Position numbers and translations under genes: made by a program. DNA of 64,000 bases from Lachnospiraceae bacterium A4. Its GTDB lineage: Bacteria; Bacillota; Clostridia; Lachnospirales; Lachnospiraceae. Shown one piece after another: positions 1 through 9,136 of the stretch. Under the pieces are notes generated by a model. The model did no database searches. It saw nothing but the letters and a program-made list of their open reading frames with translations, and was not told the DNA's origin. Location: contig KE159541.1 of the NCBI GenBank assembly GCA_000403215.2, positions 1 to 64,000 on the forward strand. Reading direction: 5' to 3'. Positions within the stretch are counted from its first letter, which is position 1, and each line of letters starts with the position of its first letter.

Positions 1-3
1 AGT

Positions 4-43
4 CGAGGGATATGGAAAATATGTATAGCTTCCATATCCCTCG
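4..43 (-). terminator. Strong hairpin downstream of the chimeric ABC gene
   Basis: Positions 4-17 and 30-43 form a perfect 14-bp stem (CGAGGGATATGGAA and its complement) around a 12-nt loop. It lies about 25 bases beyond the stop codon of the minus-strand gene at 67, where a terminator would be expected. The U-run expected for minus-strand termination would fall outside the window, so termination itself cannot be confirmed. Confidence 0.45.
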
Positions 44-66
44 TAAAAATGCCGTGTCTATTAGTT

Positions 67-1500
67 TCAATTATTCTTCGTGAAACAACCCTGATGTGTC
101 CCCTCCTCCAAAATCCGCCCCCCGTCCAGCACGACAATCCGGTCGCAGAATTTACAACTGCTCATGCGGTGGGAAATATAGACTGCCGTCTTGTCCTGAA
201 CCAGCGTATTAAAGTTCTCATACACCTCCGCAAACGGGTCCAGCGCGGCGGCTGGCTCGTCCAAAATGACAAACGGCGCATCTTTGTACAGGGCTCTTGC
301 GATGGCAACCTTCTGCGCCTCCCCGCCAGAGAGCAAAACCCCCTGCCCATTCTCATGCCTCAGCAGCGTCTTTTCCTTCTGCGGCAGCTCCTGTATCCTC
401 TCCCAGATTCCAGCAAGCTCCAGTGCCCGCTGTAGCCGCGCACTGTCAACCGTCTCGCCCGAAGCGACATTCTCCTCCAGCGGAAAATCATACAGACAAA
501 AATCCTGAAACACCACAGAAAAAATCTGGATATATTCTTCGTAATCATATTTGGCGATATTGATGCCGTTTAGACGGATTTCGCCCGCCGTCGGCTCATA
601 CAAGCGGCACAACAGTTTGATCAAGGTCGTCTTTCCCGCCCCGTTCAACCCGACGAGAGCGAGTTTCTCACCGATTCGGAACGTCATGGAAACATCCTTT
701 AAAATATCCTGCGTGCTTCCCAGATAGCGGAAGCTGACATGGGAAAATTCCAGCAGATAGCGGTTGTCGTCGCGCTTTGACGAGATATACTGCTCGTCAA
801 ATTTGCGGACCGTCTCACAGGTCGCGTTGCTGACCGACAAGTAGAGCTGTTTTTGTAAGATTCCGATATAAAGGCGTATAAACTGGTGTTCGGGCGCAAC
901 CTTCTCACACGCCTCCACTGCATTGTCGATCAGATTCCCTATGACAACGCACAGGTCAATGTCTGACACTGCAAGCGTTTTGGGCGCCTCCGCCAGATTA
1001 TTCATTGCCAGATAGGCTTTGACCGACTGCATATGATTGTGGTAATCGTGGCGCCAGCCCCGCATTGTGAGGTAGATATTGTGCACCTCATCGACCTCAT
1101 TTTTTAACAGCTTGTTCTGGTATGCCGCAACACGCCTGTCATAAATGCCATCGAGCAGGCTGTCAAGCTTTTCTGCGGTGACTGGCTTTGTCAGATAGCG
1201 GACGGCGCGCACCTCATATCCCTCGATGGCAAACGTCTTGTCCGCTGTCAGGAACGCAATCGGCAGTTTTTTATCCTTTTTTCGGATAGTACGCGCAAGC
1301 TCCATGCCGTTCATCTGCCGCATCGCAATGTCGAGAAAGACTGCATCATAGGGAAAATCTTCATTTTTAAACAAAAATTCCTCGGCGCTCTCAAACAACA
1401 CCACCTCCACAAACTCCTGCCTGCGCTCTCCCCAGCTCTCCATCATCGAACAGACAAGTTCCGCCTGCGCTGCCTCGTCCTCACAGTATGCGATCCGCAT
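67..1500 (-). CDS. Chimeric protein: receiver domain, GHKL-kinase fragment and ABC ATPase domain
   Basis: The protein has three unrelated parts. Residues about 1-125 resemble a CheY-like receiver of the LytTR-regulator type, with acidic residues near CEDE, a phospho-acceptor in FLDIAM and a KP motif; the DNA-binding domain is missing. The next roughly 110 residues resemble a GHKL histidine kinase, with the RHDYHNH box and the N-box IGNLIDNAVEAC, but the G-boxes are absent. The last roughly 220 residues are a complete-looking ABC nucleotide-binding domain: Walker A GLNGAGKTT, signature LSGGEAQ, Walker B VILDEP and H-loop SHR, with no membrane domain. I chose the ATG at 1500 because AGGAGG lies 6 bases upstream; a second ATG at 1503 is only 3 bases from it. 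The start lies 10 bases past the upstream gene's stop. The likely origin is in-frame deletion between a regulator, a kinase and an ABC exporter; function is doubtful. Confidence 0.7.
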   Translation of the reverse strand: MRIAYCEDEAAQAELVCSMMESWGERRQEFVEVVLFESAEEFLFKNEDFPYDAVFLDIAMRQMNGMELARTIRKKDKKLPIAFLTADKTFAIEGYEVRAVRYLTKPVTAEKLDSLLDGIYDRRVAAYQNKLLKNEVDEVHNIYLTMRGWRHDYHNHMQSVKAYLAMNNLAEAPKTLAVSDIDLCVVIGNLIDNAVEACEKVAPEHQFIRLYIGILQKQLYLSVSNATCETVRKFDEQYISSKRDDNRYLLEFSHVSFRYLGSTQDILKDVSMTFRIGEKLALVGLNGAGKTTLIKLLCRLYEPTAGEIRLNGINIAKYDYEEYIQIFSVVFQDFCLYDFPLEENVASGETVDSARLQRALELAGIWERIQELPQKEKTLLRHENGQGVLLSGGEAQKVAIARALYKDAPFVILDEPAAALDPFAEVYENFNTLVQDKTAVYISHRMSSCKFCDRIVVLDGGRILEEGTHQGCFTKNN

Positions 1501-1510
1501 CATGTTCCTC

Positions 1511-2722
1511 CTAATCCTCCAGCAGCCCCATCTGCTGCCGCCATCTGTTATAATTGTTGACGCCGCCCGGAAATACATTCTGCCCGCTCCATAGCGAGGA
1601 CTCTGACAGCCATTGATTCGCATGTTCCAAATCAGAAAACAGCATCTTCAGTGCCCGGTCGATACCGCTTCGCTCATGAAAGACAAAAGTTCGTTCCAGC
1701 ACTAGCTTCCCCACTGGCAGAAGCCGGCATTCTCCGTAGTATGCATCGAAATCCCCTATCAGTTCATAGCAGCGCAGACTGTCCCCTGCAAAAAAGAAAC
1801 ATGCCATATTTCCGAAGTCCTGATGGAGTACCAGTGTCGAGTGATACGGGCGGTAGACCTTTTTCTTGACCCGCTTGACATAGATTCCCTCTCCCTGAAA
1901 GATAAAATCTGCCGCAAAATACGAATATCGCCCGTTTAAAGTCTCGTCCATAAACCGCACAATCTGTTCCGAAGTGAGCGTGCTGCCTGCAAACTCCTTC
2001 ATTTCGCCCGCCTCGCAGACACGCACCCACACCGTTACTTCAGGGTCCACCTTCACATCTTCCATCAAAATCACAGGAATTTTGGCGTGGGAGGTCTTTT
2101 TGAGAAAACACCGTCCGCCCTCTTCGGGCTTCGCTTCATTCGGCGTCTCCCACTGTTCGTACACTTCTTGGCCGAGCTCGCTTAGGCACTCCAAATCAAA
2201 CGCCTCGTCCTCATCTGCTTCTGGGAGTTTGAAGCCAGCCGCCTCCAGAAAGTCTACCACTTCCCATGCATCCCAGCCATTCTCCTCGTCATCCCGCCAA
2301 AAACGAAGATAGTCAGATACGGCTTCCTCCGGGCAGCCAAATTCCTGTGCTAGCAGCGCCGCATTTCCGCGCCAGCACGCCCACTCCTCCGCTGGAATCT
2401 CCTCAAAGCAGTCTGGCACTGTCATAAACCGGTCAAGCTCTCTGCCCTCTTTATACAGAAAATAATCCCAGTAGTCGTCATCATGGATATCGCACACCAG
2501 TACGGGCCCTTCGAGTTTTTCTGACAGCGCCTTCGCAAGTCCGTCATATGCCAGACAAAAATCATTGAGTTCAATAACATTCCCTGCCTCGCACTCGACG
2601 ACAGTGCACGCCTCCAGCTCGATCTCAAATTCGTTCCTCCCCGCAGCAAGCTCCCTCAAAACTTCCTGTATCTCCACCTTGTCTTGTTTTTTGAAAGCTG
2701 CCGCATGCCAAAAAACGCCCAT
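1511..2722 (-). CDS. Hypothetical protein, acidic, about 403 aa
   Basis: I do not recognise a family. The product is soluble-looking and rich in Glu, Asp and Trp, with no signal peptide or membrane segment. The central part (about residues 130-210) is very acidic, and the C-terminal half contains several aromatic beta-like stretches. I chose the third in-frame ATG (2722) because AAAGGA lies 9 bases upstream; ATGs at 2731 and 2740 are also in frame but poorly placed relative to it. Its TAG stop is 10 bases before the start of the chimeric regulator/ABC gene, so the two are probably co-transcribed and translationally coupled. No function is proposed. Confidence 0.7.
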   Translation of the reverse strand: MGVFWHAAAFKKQDKVEIQEVLRELAAGRNEFEIELEACTVVECEAGNVIELNDFCLAYDGLAKALSEKLEGPVLVCDIHDDDYWDYFLYKEGRELDRFMTVPDCFEEIPAEEWACWRGNAALLAQEFGCPEEAVSDYLRFWRDDEENGWDAWEVVDFLEAAGFKLPEADEDEAFDLECLSELGQEVYEQWETPNEAKPEEGGRCFLKKTSHAKIPVILMEDVKVDPEVTVWVRVCEAGEMKEFAGSTLTSEQIVRFMDETLNGRYSYFAADFIFQGEGIYVKRVKKKVYRPYHSTLVLHQDFGNMACFFFAGDSLRCYELIGDFDAYYGECRLLPVGKLVLERTFVFHERSGIDRALKMLFSDLEHANQWLSESSLWSGQNVFPGGVNNYNRWRQQMGLLED

Positions 2723-2758
2723 TTTTTTCATTCCTTTCATATTTAAAAGTATCCCGCA

Positions 2759-3829
2759 TCAAACGGCATACTCTCTTGTCAGCTTCTCAATTTTCTGTAT
2801 TTCCTGTGCAATCCGTATCTTTTGGGGACATGTATCCATACAAGGCATTGCAACACATTCCTGACAGTGCCTTGCGCTCTCAGAAATGCCAAGCCCGAGC
2901 TTTTTTAATGCCCAGTAGTCTTTTCCCAGATAAAAATACTGGTACTGGCGAAACAGGGTGTGGATTTCCGTTCCATAGGGACAGACACACCGCTGGCACC
3001 GGTCACATGGAATCGGGGCATATTCTTTTTCCAGCACGGAAAGTACTTCTTCAAACGAGGGAACTGCCCTTTTTGGATTTCTGGTATCCCATCCCATCGC
3101 AGCCTCCACCTGCTCCTTGGTTCCCAGTCCGACCAGAACACTCGACACAGGATACTCCAGCGCAAAGCCAATCAATGTCCGCACTGGAAAACGCGCCGGG
3201 AGAAGTCCTGCCGCGTACACTTTGTTGACCAGAAAGCCCTTCCCGCGAAAACGGGTCTCCTGCCGAATGCGGTCGAGCATACCACGCTCTAGCAGATTGC
3301 CGCTACCTTGCAGCACATCCACGCGCTCATCTTGTGCCCCGCGCAGCAGAATATCATAATAGTGCGTCGCAACTCCGGCAAAACGAATTTTCCCCTCCGC
3401 CTTCAGCTCCGCGAGCGCATCTAACGCACCGCCCCTTCCAAACACTTCCTCCTCGTGGCTGGCGTCCACCTGATGCACAAAATACAGGTCGGGCACTGTG
3501 CCAAGATTTTCACAGGAAGTCTCCACCGCCCGGTACATCTCGCCGCCGCCAAAAAAACGTGCCTTGTCTGAGATAATAATTCTTTCTCGCCCTACACACG
3601 CCGCAAATTTTCCAAGTTTGATCTCCGCATCACCGTATTCCGGCACAATTGCTGTATCGAACAGGTTACAGCCCATCTGGAACGCGTGCGTCATCACTGC
3701 AAGCGCCTCGCTTTCGTCCAGATTGAAGTACGCTGGCAGAACCGGGATATTTCCTTGCAGAATGGGAATCGTCCCAAAGCTGATTTCCGATACCTCAAGC
3801 CCCGTATTCCCTAATTTGCGGTAATACAT
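2759..3829 (-). CDS. Aldo/keto reductase with C-terminal ferredoxin-like cysteines
   Basis: The N-terminus (YRKLGNTGLEVSEISFGT) is typical of NAD(P)H-dependent aldo/keto reductases, and the TIM-barrel region runs to about residue 255. The C-terminal roughly 90 residues add cysteine clusters (CDRCQRCVCPYG near residue 275 and CQECVAMPCMDTCP near residue 325) of the kind that bind 4Fe-4S centres. This barrel-plus-Fe-S fusion is common in anaerobic Clostridia; the substrate is unknown. AGGAG lies 8 bases before the ATG. It follows the AT-rich toxin-like module with only a short gap, but base composition changes sharply between them, so they are probably unrelated. Confidence 0.88.
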   Translation of the reverse strand: MYYRKLGNTGLEVSEISFGTIPILQGNIPVLPAYFNLDESEALAVMTHAFQMGCNLFDTAIVPEYGDAEIKLGKFAACVGRERIIISDKARFFGGGEMYRAVETSCENLGTVPDLYFVHQVDASHEEEVFGRGGALDALAELKAEGKIRFAGVATHYYDILLRGAQDERVDVLQGSGNLLERGMLDRIRQETRFRGKGFLVNKVYAAGLLPARFPVRTLIGFALEYPVSSVLVGLGTKEQVEAAMGWDTRNPKRAVPSFEEVLSVLEKEYAPIPCDRCQRCVCPYGTEIHTLFRQYQYFYLGKDYWALKKLGLGISESARHCQECVAMPCMDTCPQKIRIAQEIQKIEKLTREYAV

Positions 3830-3855
3830 CGTCTCATCTCCTACGAATTATGCTG

Positions 3856-4479
3856 CTACACAATTTTCCAAGTTTGGTCAGGGGGTAACGGTGCAAAATA
3901 GCCTTTAATACAGTTAGGATTTATTATACATAATTGTGTATGGGTTTTTTCCATAATGCCCGAATCTTTATAAACTGGATTCCCCTCTATAAAAACACCT
4001 CGAACACTGTCATACGCCCGTTCGTCATTGTCCCTATTATATTGATGGATTCTTTCAATTACTGCACAGTCCAATTCTCTTAATAATAAATCTTTACTCC
4101 CATTCATATTTCTATTAACTGGTAAAGTTTTGCCTATCAGCGATAATTCTAACTTTAATATTTTATATCCTGTTTGCAAAATAGATGTACTGCCATAATC
4201 TGTTAAATCCAAACAATGCCCTAAACTTATAACTGCTCCTATAACTGCTGGCTCTTTTTGCTTCTTATCTGGGTTTTTCTTATTATATCTTTTACAATAT
4301 GAAATTGCCCATTCCTCCGCCCGGTCTAAGCTATTTTCCCAGAAATAAATACCATTTCCCAACCAATCATAAGAATTATGACTTGCCCGTAATCTTTCAT
4401 GCTTATATAATACATTTTCATATGTAGATCTATCACAACCATGAAATCCAATAATTAAATTAGGTACATTACTGTACAT
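3856..4479 (-). CDS. Possible ADP-ribosyltransferase-fold toxin-like protein
   Basis: This 207-residue protein opens with IIGFHGCDRST and then has YDWLGNGIYFWE followed by RAEEWA. A histidine in an early HG motif, a G-x-G-(I/F)-Y strand and a downstream acidic residue are the layout seen in ADP-ribosyltransferase-like folds such as DUF3990-type proteins. I infer an NAD-using enzyme or toxin; this is by motif layout, not by a family match. There is no signal peptide, so it should act in the cytosol. The gene is clearly more AT-rich than its neighbours and starts 3 bases after the stop of a small upstream gene, the spacing of a toxin-antitoxin pair. An alternative is an orphan cargo gene of unknown activity. 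Confidence 0.6.
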   Translation of the reverse strand: MYSNVPNLIIGFHGCDRSTYENVLYKHERLRASHNSYDWLGNGIYFWENSLDRAEEWAISYCKRYNKKNPDKKQKEPAVIGAVISLGHCLDLTDYGSTSILQTGYKILKLELSLIGKTLPVNRNMNGSKDLLLRELDCAVIERIHQYNRDNDERAYDSVRGVFIEGNPVYKDSGIMEKTHTQLCIINPNCIKGYFAPLPPDQTWKIV

Positions 4480-4482
4480 CTT

Positions 4483-4743
4483 CTATTCCTTGCTTTTCGT
4501 ATATTTTCTACTATAGTGGTATCTTTCTGTAAAATCGCCGTTTGGTTCGATGATATTACTATTTTGCAGATTAATCCGAGACTTCTCAATTGCCTCATCA
4601 TCAGGCATATCTTTCAATTTCTGTAAATAATTATCCATTCCTTTTACATAAGCAACTCTCTCACATTCTAACAATTCAATTGTCGGCATAATATCCCCCT
4701 TATTATCTTTTGCAGAAAAATTTATGTGTTCTGGTTCTCTCAT
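4483..4743 (-). CDS. Small protein paired with the ART-like gene; possible antitoxin
   Basis: The product is about 86 residues from the ATG at 4743, or 68 from the ATG at 4689. The second start has a G-rich site (AAGGGGG) about 6 bases upstream. The first lies 14 bases after a perfect AGGAGG, which is too far for ideal use, so the start is unresolved. The sequence is charged and helical-looking and I recognise no domain. It is AT-rich, has its own promoter (4826-4854) and an inverted repeat in its leader (4762-4791), and its stop is 3 bases before the larger gene. By context it could be the partner or antitoxin; this is inference only. Confidence 0.55.
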   Translation of the reverse strand: MREPEHINFSAKDNKGDIMPTIELLECERVAYVKGMDNYLQKLKDMPDDEAIEKSRINLQNSNIIEPNGDFTERYHYSRKYTKSKE

Positions 4744-4761
4744 CGTTCCTGTCTACACCTC

Positions 4762-4791
4762 CTAAGATTCTATTTTACACGATAATCTTAG
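4762..4791. repeat. Inverted repeat in the leader of the two-gene AT-rich module
   Basis: Perfect 8-bp arms CTAAGATT (4762-4769) and AATCTTAG (4784-4791) flank a 14-nt centre. On the minus strand the second arm runs directly into the AGGAGG at 4758-4763. The element could be an operator for self-repression or a hairpin that masks the ribosome binding site. Confidence 0.6.
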
Positions 4792-4825
4792 AAAAAAATG
4801 TAGAAATATATACCTTTTCATTTTA

Positions 4826-4854
4826 AGTATATAGTATTAGCTTTGTTTTTTCAA
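4826..4854 (-). promoter_or_regulatory. Sigma-A-type promoter of the ART-like module
   Basis: On the minus strand, -35 TTGAAA (4849-4854) and -10 TATACT (4826-4831) are separated by exactly 17 bases. This would give a leader of roughly 75 bases containing the inverted repeat. Confidence 0.65.
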
Positions 4855-4880
4855 CAAAATACACGGTTAAGGCATCTGCC

Positions 4881-7800
4881 TTACGTCGTATAAAGTCCCC
4901 GTTCCCCGATCAGCACCCCCTCTGGCACTTGTATTTGAGAGGCGCCGCCGCAGAACGCAAACGCTTCTTTTCCGATCTTTTTGAGCGAAGATGGCAGCGT
5001 TATCTGTTTCAGCATATGGCAGCGGTAAAACGCCCGCTCTGGAATCTCCTCCACACCTTCTGGGATTCGTATCTCTTCCAGAGAAGTACAATTTTCAAAA
5101 GCATGTGCGCCAATCTGCTGCAGCTTCAATGACAACTCAACCGAGCGCAGGGCGCCGCAGTCAGAAAACGCATGTGCCCCAATGCTTGTCACATGTTCCG
5201 CCTGTCTGACCTCACGCAGCCATTTACAGCCCGCAAAAGCGCGTGCACCTACAGTCGTCACCGTCTCCGAAAAGGTAATCTCCGTCAGCAGATTTGCGTC
5301 CTGAAATGTCCCCTCTCCGATTTCAGTGATGCCGCAGGCAAGCCGAAGTCTGGAAATATTCCCAGTACATTCACGAAGAACGCCATTTTCATCAGTCTTA
5401 AAACAATTGAGACTGTCCATCACCGCCTGTTTTGCCAAAGGTGGCAGCGGGCGCTCACGGTCTGCGAGTCCTCTAAACTGCACCACTTCGCCGTCCGGCA
5501 GCGTTATCTTGCGCAGATTGATACAGTTGCGGAATGCATATTCCTCCACCTGCACATATCTGCGTTCTTTTGGTTGAAACTGCGCTGCATCGTTTTCGGA
5601 CTTTGGAAATATCCTCGGAAAACGAATGCCTGTAATTTCCAATCCATTTGCAAACGCCCAGCCGCACACCAGACGGATATTTTCTGGAATCACAACCTCG
5701 CCCACACAGGACGAACCATCTAGCAGCATATCACGCACGACAACGAGCGGCGCCTCCCTGCGCCTGCGCGCAATCCAAGGCGTCCCATGAAATGCCCTCG
5801 CACCGATGTACGCCACACTCTTTGGAATTTCTACCTGCTCAAGCATCATCGCGTCGCGAAATACCTCCGCCCCAATCCGCCGTATTCCCTGCGGAATCCG
5901 AACCGCACTGGCAGCACCGCGGTAGCGGATCAGCGTCTCCTCCTGCTCAACGGTAAAACAGCTCATTGCGCTGTGAAACAAGAACCGCACTGTCTCAGGA
6001 AGCGTTTCAGACAAGATATCCTGATAACCCTGCAATGCCCATTCTTTTCCCTGCACGCTGATCAAGTGCAGTGCCGTGCAGCCAGAGAGCGCGTATTCCT
6101 TTAGGCAAACTGTGCCCTGCTGCCCGCACAGACAGATTTCTTCCAGCCCGCTGCAATCCTCCAGAGCATGTGCCCTCAGGCATAGATTATCCTGAAATGC
6201 TGCATATTTCAATCGCTCACAGCCCTCAAAAGCATATTCGCCAATATCACGAAACGTTGCAAAGTCAAAATCTTGCAACTGCTTACAGCCGCTAAAGCAA
6301 TATGCCTGTGCCACCTTTGCAGTTTCACAGCGGCAGACTGCCAGGTCCGTACAGCCTGCAAAAAGACGTTTTTCCAAAATCTGAACCTGTAAAAGCACTG
6401 CCTCGGCAAGCGAAATACAACCGGCAAAGGCAGCTTCTCCAATCTCCTGTGCAGGGCATCTGAGCTCTTTTAGCGCAATGCACTTTTCAAATGCGTTCGC
6501 ACCGATAATAAGCTGTTGTTTCGATTCTGTCTGCTGTTGCGCCTGCCCGTTATGCTGCCCTTCTGAAAAAATGACAGCTTCAAGGCTGCTGCACCCAAAG
6601 AAGGCGCCCTCTCCAATCCAGCGCACGCCCTCTGGCAGCATAATTTTGCGAAGAGCGCGGTTTCCAGCAAACGCATAGGGCGCAATGCCATTGATGTCCG
6701 CCGGAATGGAAATCTGATTTGCGCAGGCTTCTCCACAAACCACCAGCCTCCCCACAACGCGTATTCCGTTTTCCAGCGTTCTCCCCAGCACAGTATCCGC
6801 AAAGGCACGCTCTCCTGCCTTTAACGCCGGATACACCGCACTTTCAGCAAGCATGACACAGCCGCACAGCGCTTCTTTTCCGATAGACTGTGCCTTCTCC
6901 AGACGGACGGCACGCAGTTTCCTGCATTGGTAAAAAGCGCGCTCACCAATCGACTGCCACTGCACCGCTTCGCATTTTTCACTGGTCAAAACCGCCTCCA
7001 ACGCTTCACAGCCTGAAAAAACTTCTGCTTCCAAACAAGTGATCGCGGGCGGAAGATAGACGTGCCGAAGCGATTTGCAGCCCTTAAACGCCGCCGCTCC
7101 GATAGACGACACGCCTGCCGGCACATGCACTGTCGTTATTTTCGTGTTTCCATAAAATGCACCGCCCGCGATAATGCCCGTATTTTCCGAAATCCATACT
7201 TCTCCTTCAAGGTCTTTTCCATCCCAAAATATTGCACCGGACTGTACATTTCCTGTCGAGACTGCTTCTTCAAAATGCTGTGCGCTCCATTCATTTTCAT
7301 AGGCAGTGCACAATACAGCGGTGCCCGTGCTATACCCCTGCTGTATTTCCTGCTCCACGCCTTCAAATGCATATCTCCCCACGGATTGCAGGGATTTTGG
7401 CAAAACGATACGCTTTAGCGCCGTGCAGCCAAAGGCGAACTGATCCGGGATATGGCTCACGCCTATCCCAAACACCAGCTTTAATTTGACACAGTCGCGA
7501 AATATACCCGAACCATACTTCTTTCCTGTATCACAGCCGCCGGATATCCACACCTTCTGCACCTGACTCTTTGCAAATGCCAGGCTCTCCACCACCTCTG
7601 TTTTTGCCGGAATGCGCACCTCCCGCAGACCAGCGCGGTAAAACGCCATCTTTCCGATTTGCGTAAGGTTTTCTGAAAACTGAATCTTTTTTAACCCAGC
7701 ACAGCCATAAAAAGCGCTCTCTCCAATCTGGCGAAGTCCTTCCGGCAGCGTTACCTCCTGCAAAGCGCGGCAGCCTCGAAACAGCCTGTTTTCCAAAATA

Positions 7801-9089
7801 TCTATCTGTTTTGGCAGCTCAACCCGCAAGAGCTTCACGCAGTCTGAAAAAGCCCCCGCCCCAATCCGGCAAAGCCCTTCTGGCAGCGTGATGGTCTGCA
7901 TCATCAGGCAGCTCCGGAACGCTTCTGCCCCGATTTCTTGCAGACTTTCAGGCAGTATGACCTTGTCGATGGTCTCAATGCCCGCAAAGGCTTCCTCCGC
8001 AATCGCAGTAACGCCTTCCGGTACCACAACCCGCGATTCTGCACCCAAATACTGCAACAAAATTGTTCCGCTGAGCCTGAAATTGCCAAACACCTGCCTG
8101 TGTATCGCGCGCGCAGATGCCGGCATCTCCTTTGCAGACACAAGACATTTTTCAAAATCTGGTTCCTTCTGCCTGTAAATCTCCTTCAATCCCTCAAATG
8201 TATACACAGTCCCGCCGCAAGTTCTGACTGTCTTTAATGCAGTACAGTTGCGAAACGCCTCCTCGTCAATCTGTATCTCGTCTCCGCCCAGCACGACTTC
8301 CTCCAAGCCGATACAATTGCGGAAAGCGCGGCTCTCAATCCTCCGCAGGGATTTTGGCAGACGGATATCCACAATCCCCCGCAGATCATAAAAACTGCTT
8401 TTTCCGAGAATTTCAATTCCCTCCGGCACCTCAATATGTTTGATATTGACCCGGAAACGCACCAGTGTCCTGCCCTCAAACTCCATCATGCGCTCAAGAA
8501 TATCCTTTAGGACCAGCGCAATCAATGGCGGCACGCTGCATGCACCTGCCGCCGCGTCCACAACATTTGGAATACAGAAGGTTTCGCCATCGGCATAGCC
8601 GATTTGCCGTACCCGCCCGCAGCCCGTAAAGGCATCACAGATACAGCGCTCGTCGAGCTCGCGCGAGATCACAAGTTTTTCAAGGGATATCCCATTTGCG
8701 AGCGCCTCCATTCCAAGCCGCTTTACGCCCGGCATCTGCACCTCCTTCATACTGTCGCAGTACAAAAACGCGCACTCTCCCAGCTCCTCTACTGAGCATG
8801 GCAGAATTGCGCGTTTCAGTGCATGGCACCGGTGAAAGGCATAGCGCCCAATATACGTCAATCCGTCCGGAAACACGACCTCCTCGAGTCTGCGGCAGCC
8901 CTTGAACGCATCTCCCATAATACATTGCAGCCCCACAGGCAGCACAACTTTTCTCAGGGACACACAGCCCTTGAACGCGCCTTCGCCAACTGTGCAGATC
9001 CCCTCTGGAACCTCTAATTCCTCCTCGCGCCCTGTGTACCGTATCAGCACACCATTCGCAATCTCATAAAACTCCTGCATATACTCCAC
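4881..9089 (-). CDS. Very large BspA-type leucine-rich-repeat protein
   Basis: This 1402-residue protein is built almost entirely of LRR_5 / BspA-type repeats of about 23 residues with the pattern IG-x-x-AF-x-GC-x-x-L-x-x-V-x-LP. At least three longer super-blocks seem to restart with a short beta segment and a 'VPEG-(I/V)' motif (near residues 345, 1090 and 1270). Related proteins are usually surface adhesins or binding proteins, but here no signal peptide, LPXTG motif, cell-wall repeat or membrane segment is visible, so the location is uncertain. A GTG start at 9089 is preceded by GAGGA at 6 bases; an ATG at 9080 is the alternative. It stands alone between the AT-rich module and dus. Confidence 0.9.
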   Translation of the reverse strand: MEYMQEFYEIANGVLIRYTGREEELEVPEGICTVGEGAFKGCVSLRKVVLPVGLQCIMGDAFKGCRRLEEVVFPDGLTYIGRYAFHRCHALKRAILPCSVEELGECAFLYCDSMKEVQMPGVKRLGMEALANGISLEKLVISRELDERCICDAFTGCGRVRQIGYADGETFCIPNVVDAAAGACSVPPLIALVLKDILERMMEFEGRTLVRFRVNIKHIEVPEGIEILGKSSFYDLRGIVDIRLPKSLRRIESRAFRNCIGLEEVVLGGDEIQIDEEAFRNCTALKTVRTCGGTVYTFEGLKEIYRQKEPDFEKCLVSAKEMPASARAIHRQVFGNFRLSGTILLQYLGAESRVVVPEGVTAIAEEAFAGIETIDKVILPESLQEIGAEAFRSCLMMQTITLPEGLCRIGAGAFSDCVKLLRVELPKQIDILENRLFRGCRALQEVTLPEGLRQIGESAFYGCAGLKKIQFSENLTQIGKMAFYRAGLREVRIPAKTEVVESLAFAKSQVQKVWISGGCDTGKKYGSGIFRDCVKLKLVFGIGVSHIPDQFAFGCTALKRIVLPKSLQSVGRYAFEGVEQEIQQGYSTGTAVLCTAYENEWSAQHFEEAVSTGNVQSGAIFWDGKDLEGEVWISENTGIIAGGAFYGNTKITTVHVPAGVSSIGAAAFKGCKSLRHVYLPPAITCLEAEVFSGCEALEAVLTSEKCEAVQWQSIGERAFYQCRKLRAVRLEKAQSIGKEALCGCVMLAESAVYPALKAGERAFADTVLGRTLENGIRVVGRLVVCGEACANQISIPADINGIAPYAFAGNRALRKIMLPEGVRWIGEGAFFGCSSLEAVIFSEGQHNGQAQQQTESKQQLIIGANAFEKCIALKELRCPAQEIGEAAFAGCISLAEAVLLQVQILEKRLFAGCTDLAVCRCETAKVAQAYCFSGCKQLQDFDFATFRDIGEYAFEGCERLKYAAFQDNLCLRAHALEDCSGLEEICLCGQQGTVCLKEYALSGCTALHLISVQGKEWALQGYQDILSETLPETVRFLFHSAMSCFTVEQEETLIRYRGAASAVRIPQGIRRIGAEVFRDAMMLEQVEIPKSVAYIGARAFHGTPWIARRRREAPLVVVRDMLLDGSSCVGEVVIPENIRLVCGWAFANGLEITGIRFPRIFPKSENDAAQFQPKERRYVQVEEYAFRNCINLRKITLPDGEVVQFRGLADRERPLPPLAKQAVMDSLNCFKTDENGVLRECTGNISRLRLACGITEIGEGTFQDANLLTEITFSETVTTVGARAFAGCKWLREVRQAEHVTSIGAHAFSDCGALRSVELSLKLQQIGAHAFENCTSLEEIRIPEGVEEIPERAFYRCHMLKQITLPSSLKKIGKEAFAFCGGASQIQVPEGVLIGERGLYTT

Positions 9090-9136
9090 CCTTGTTCCTC
9101 ACCCGCTTCTACCTTTTGTTTTTTATGATCAGACCT

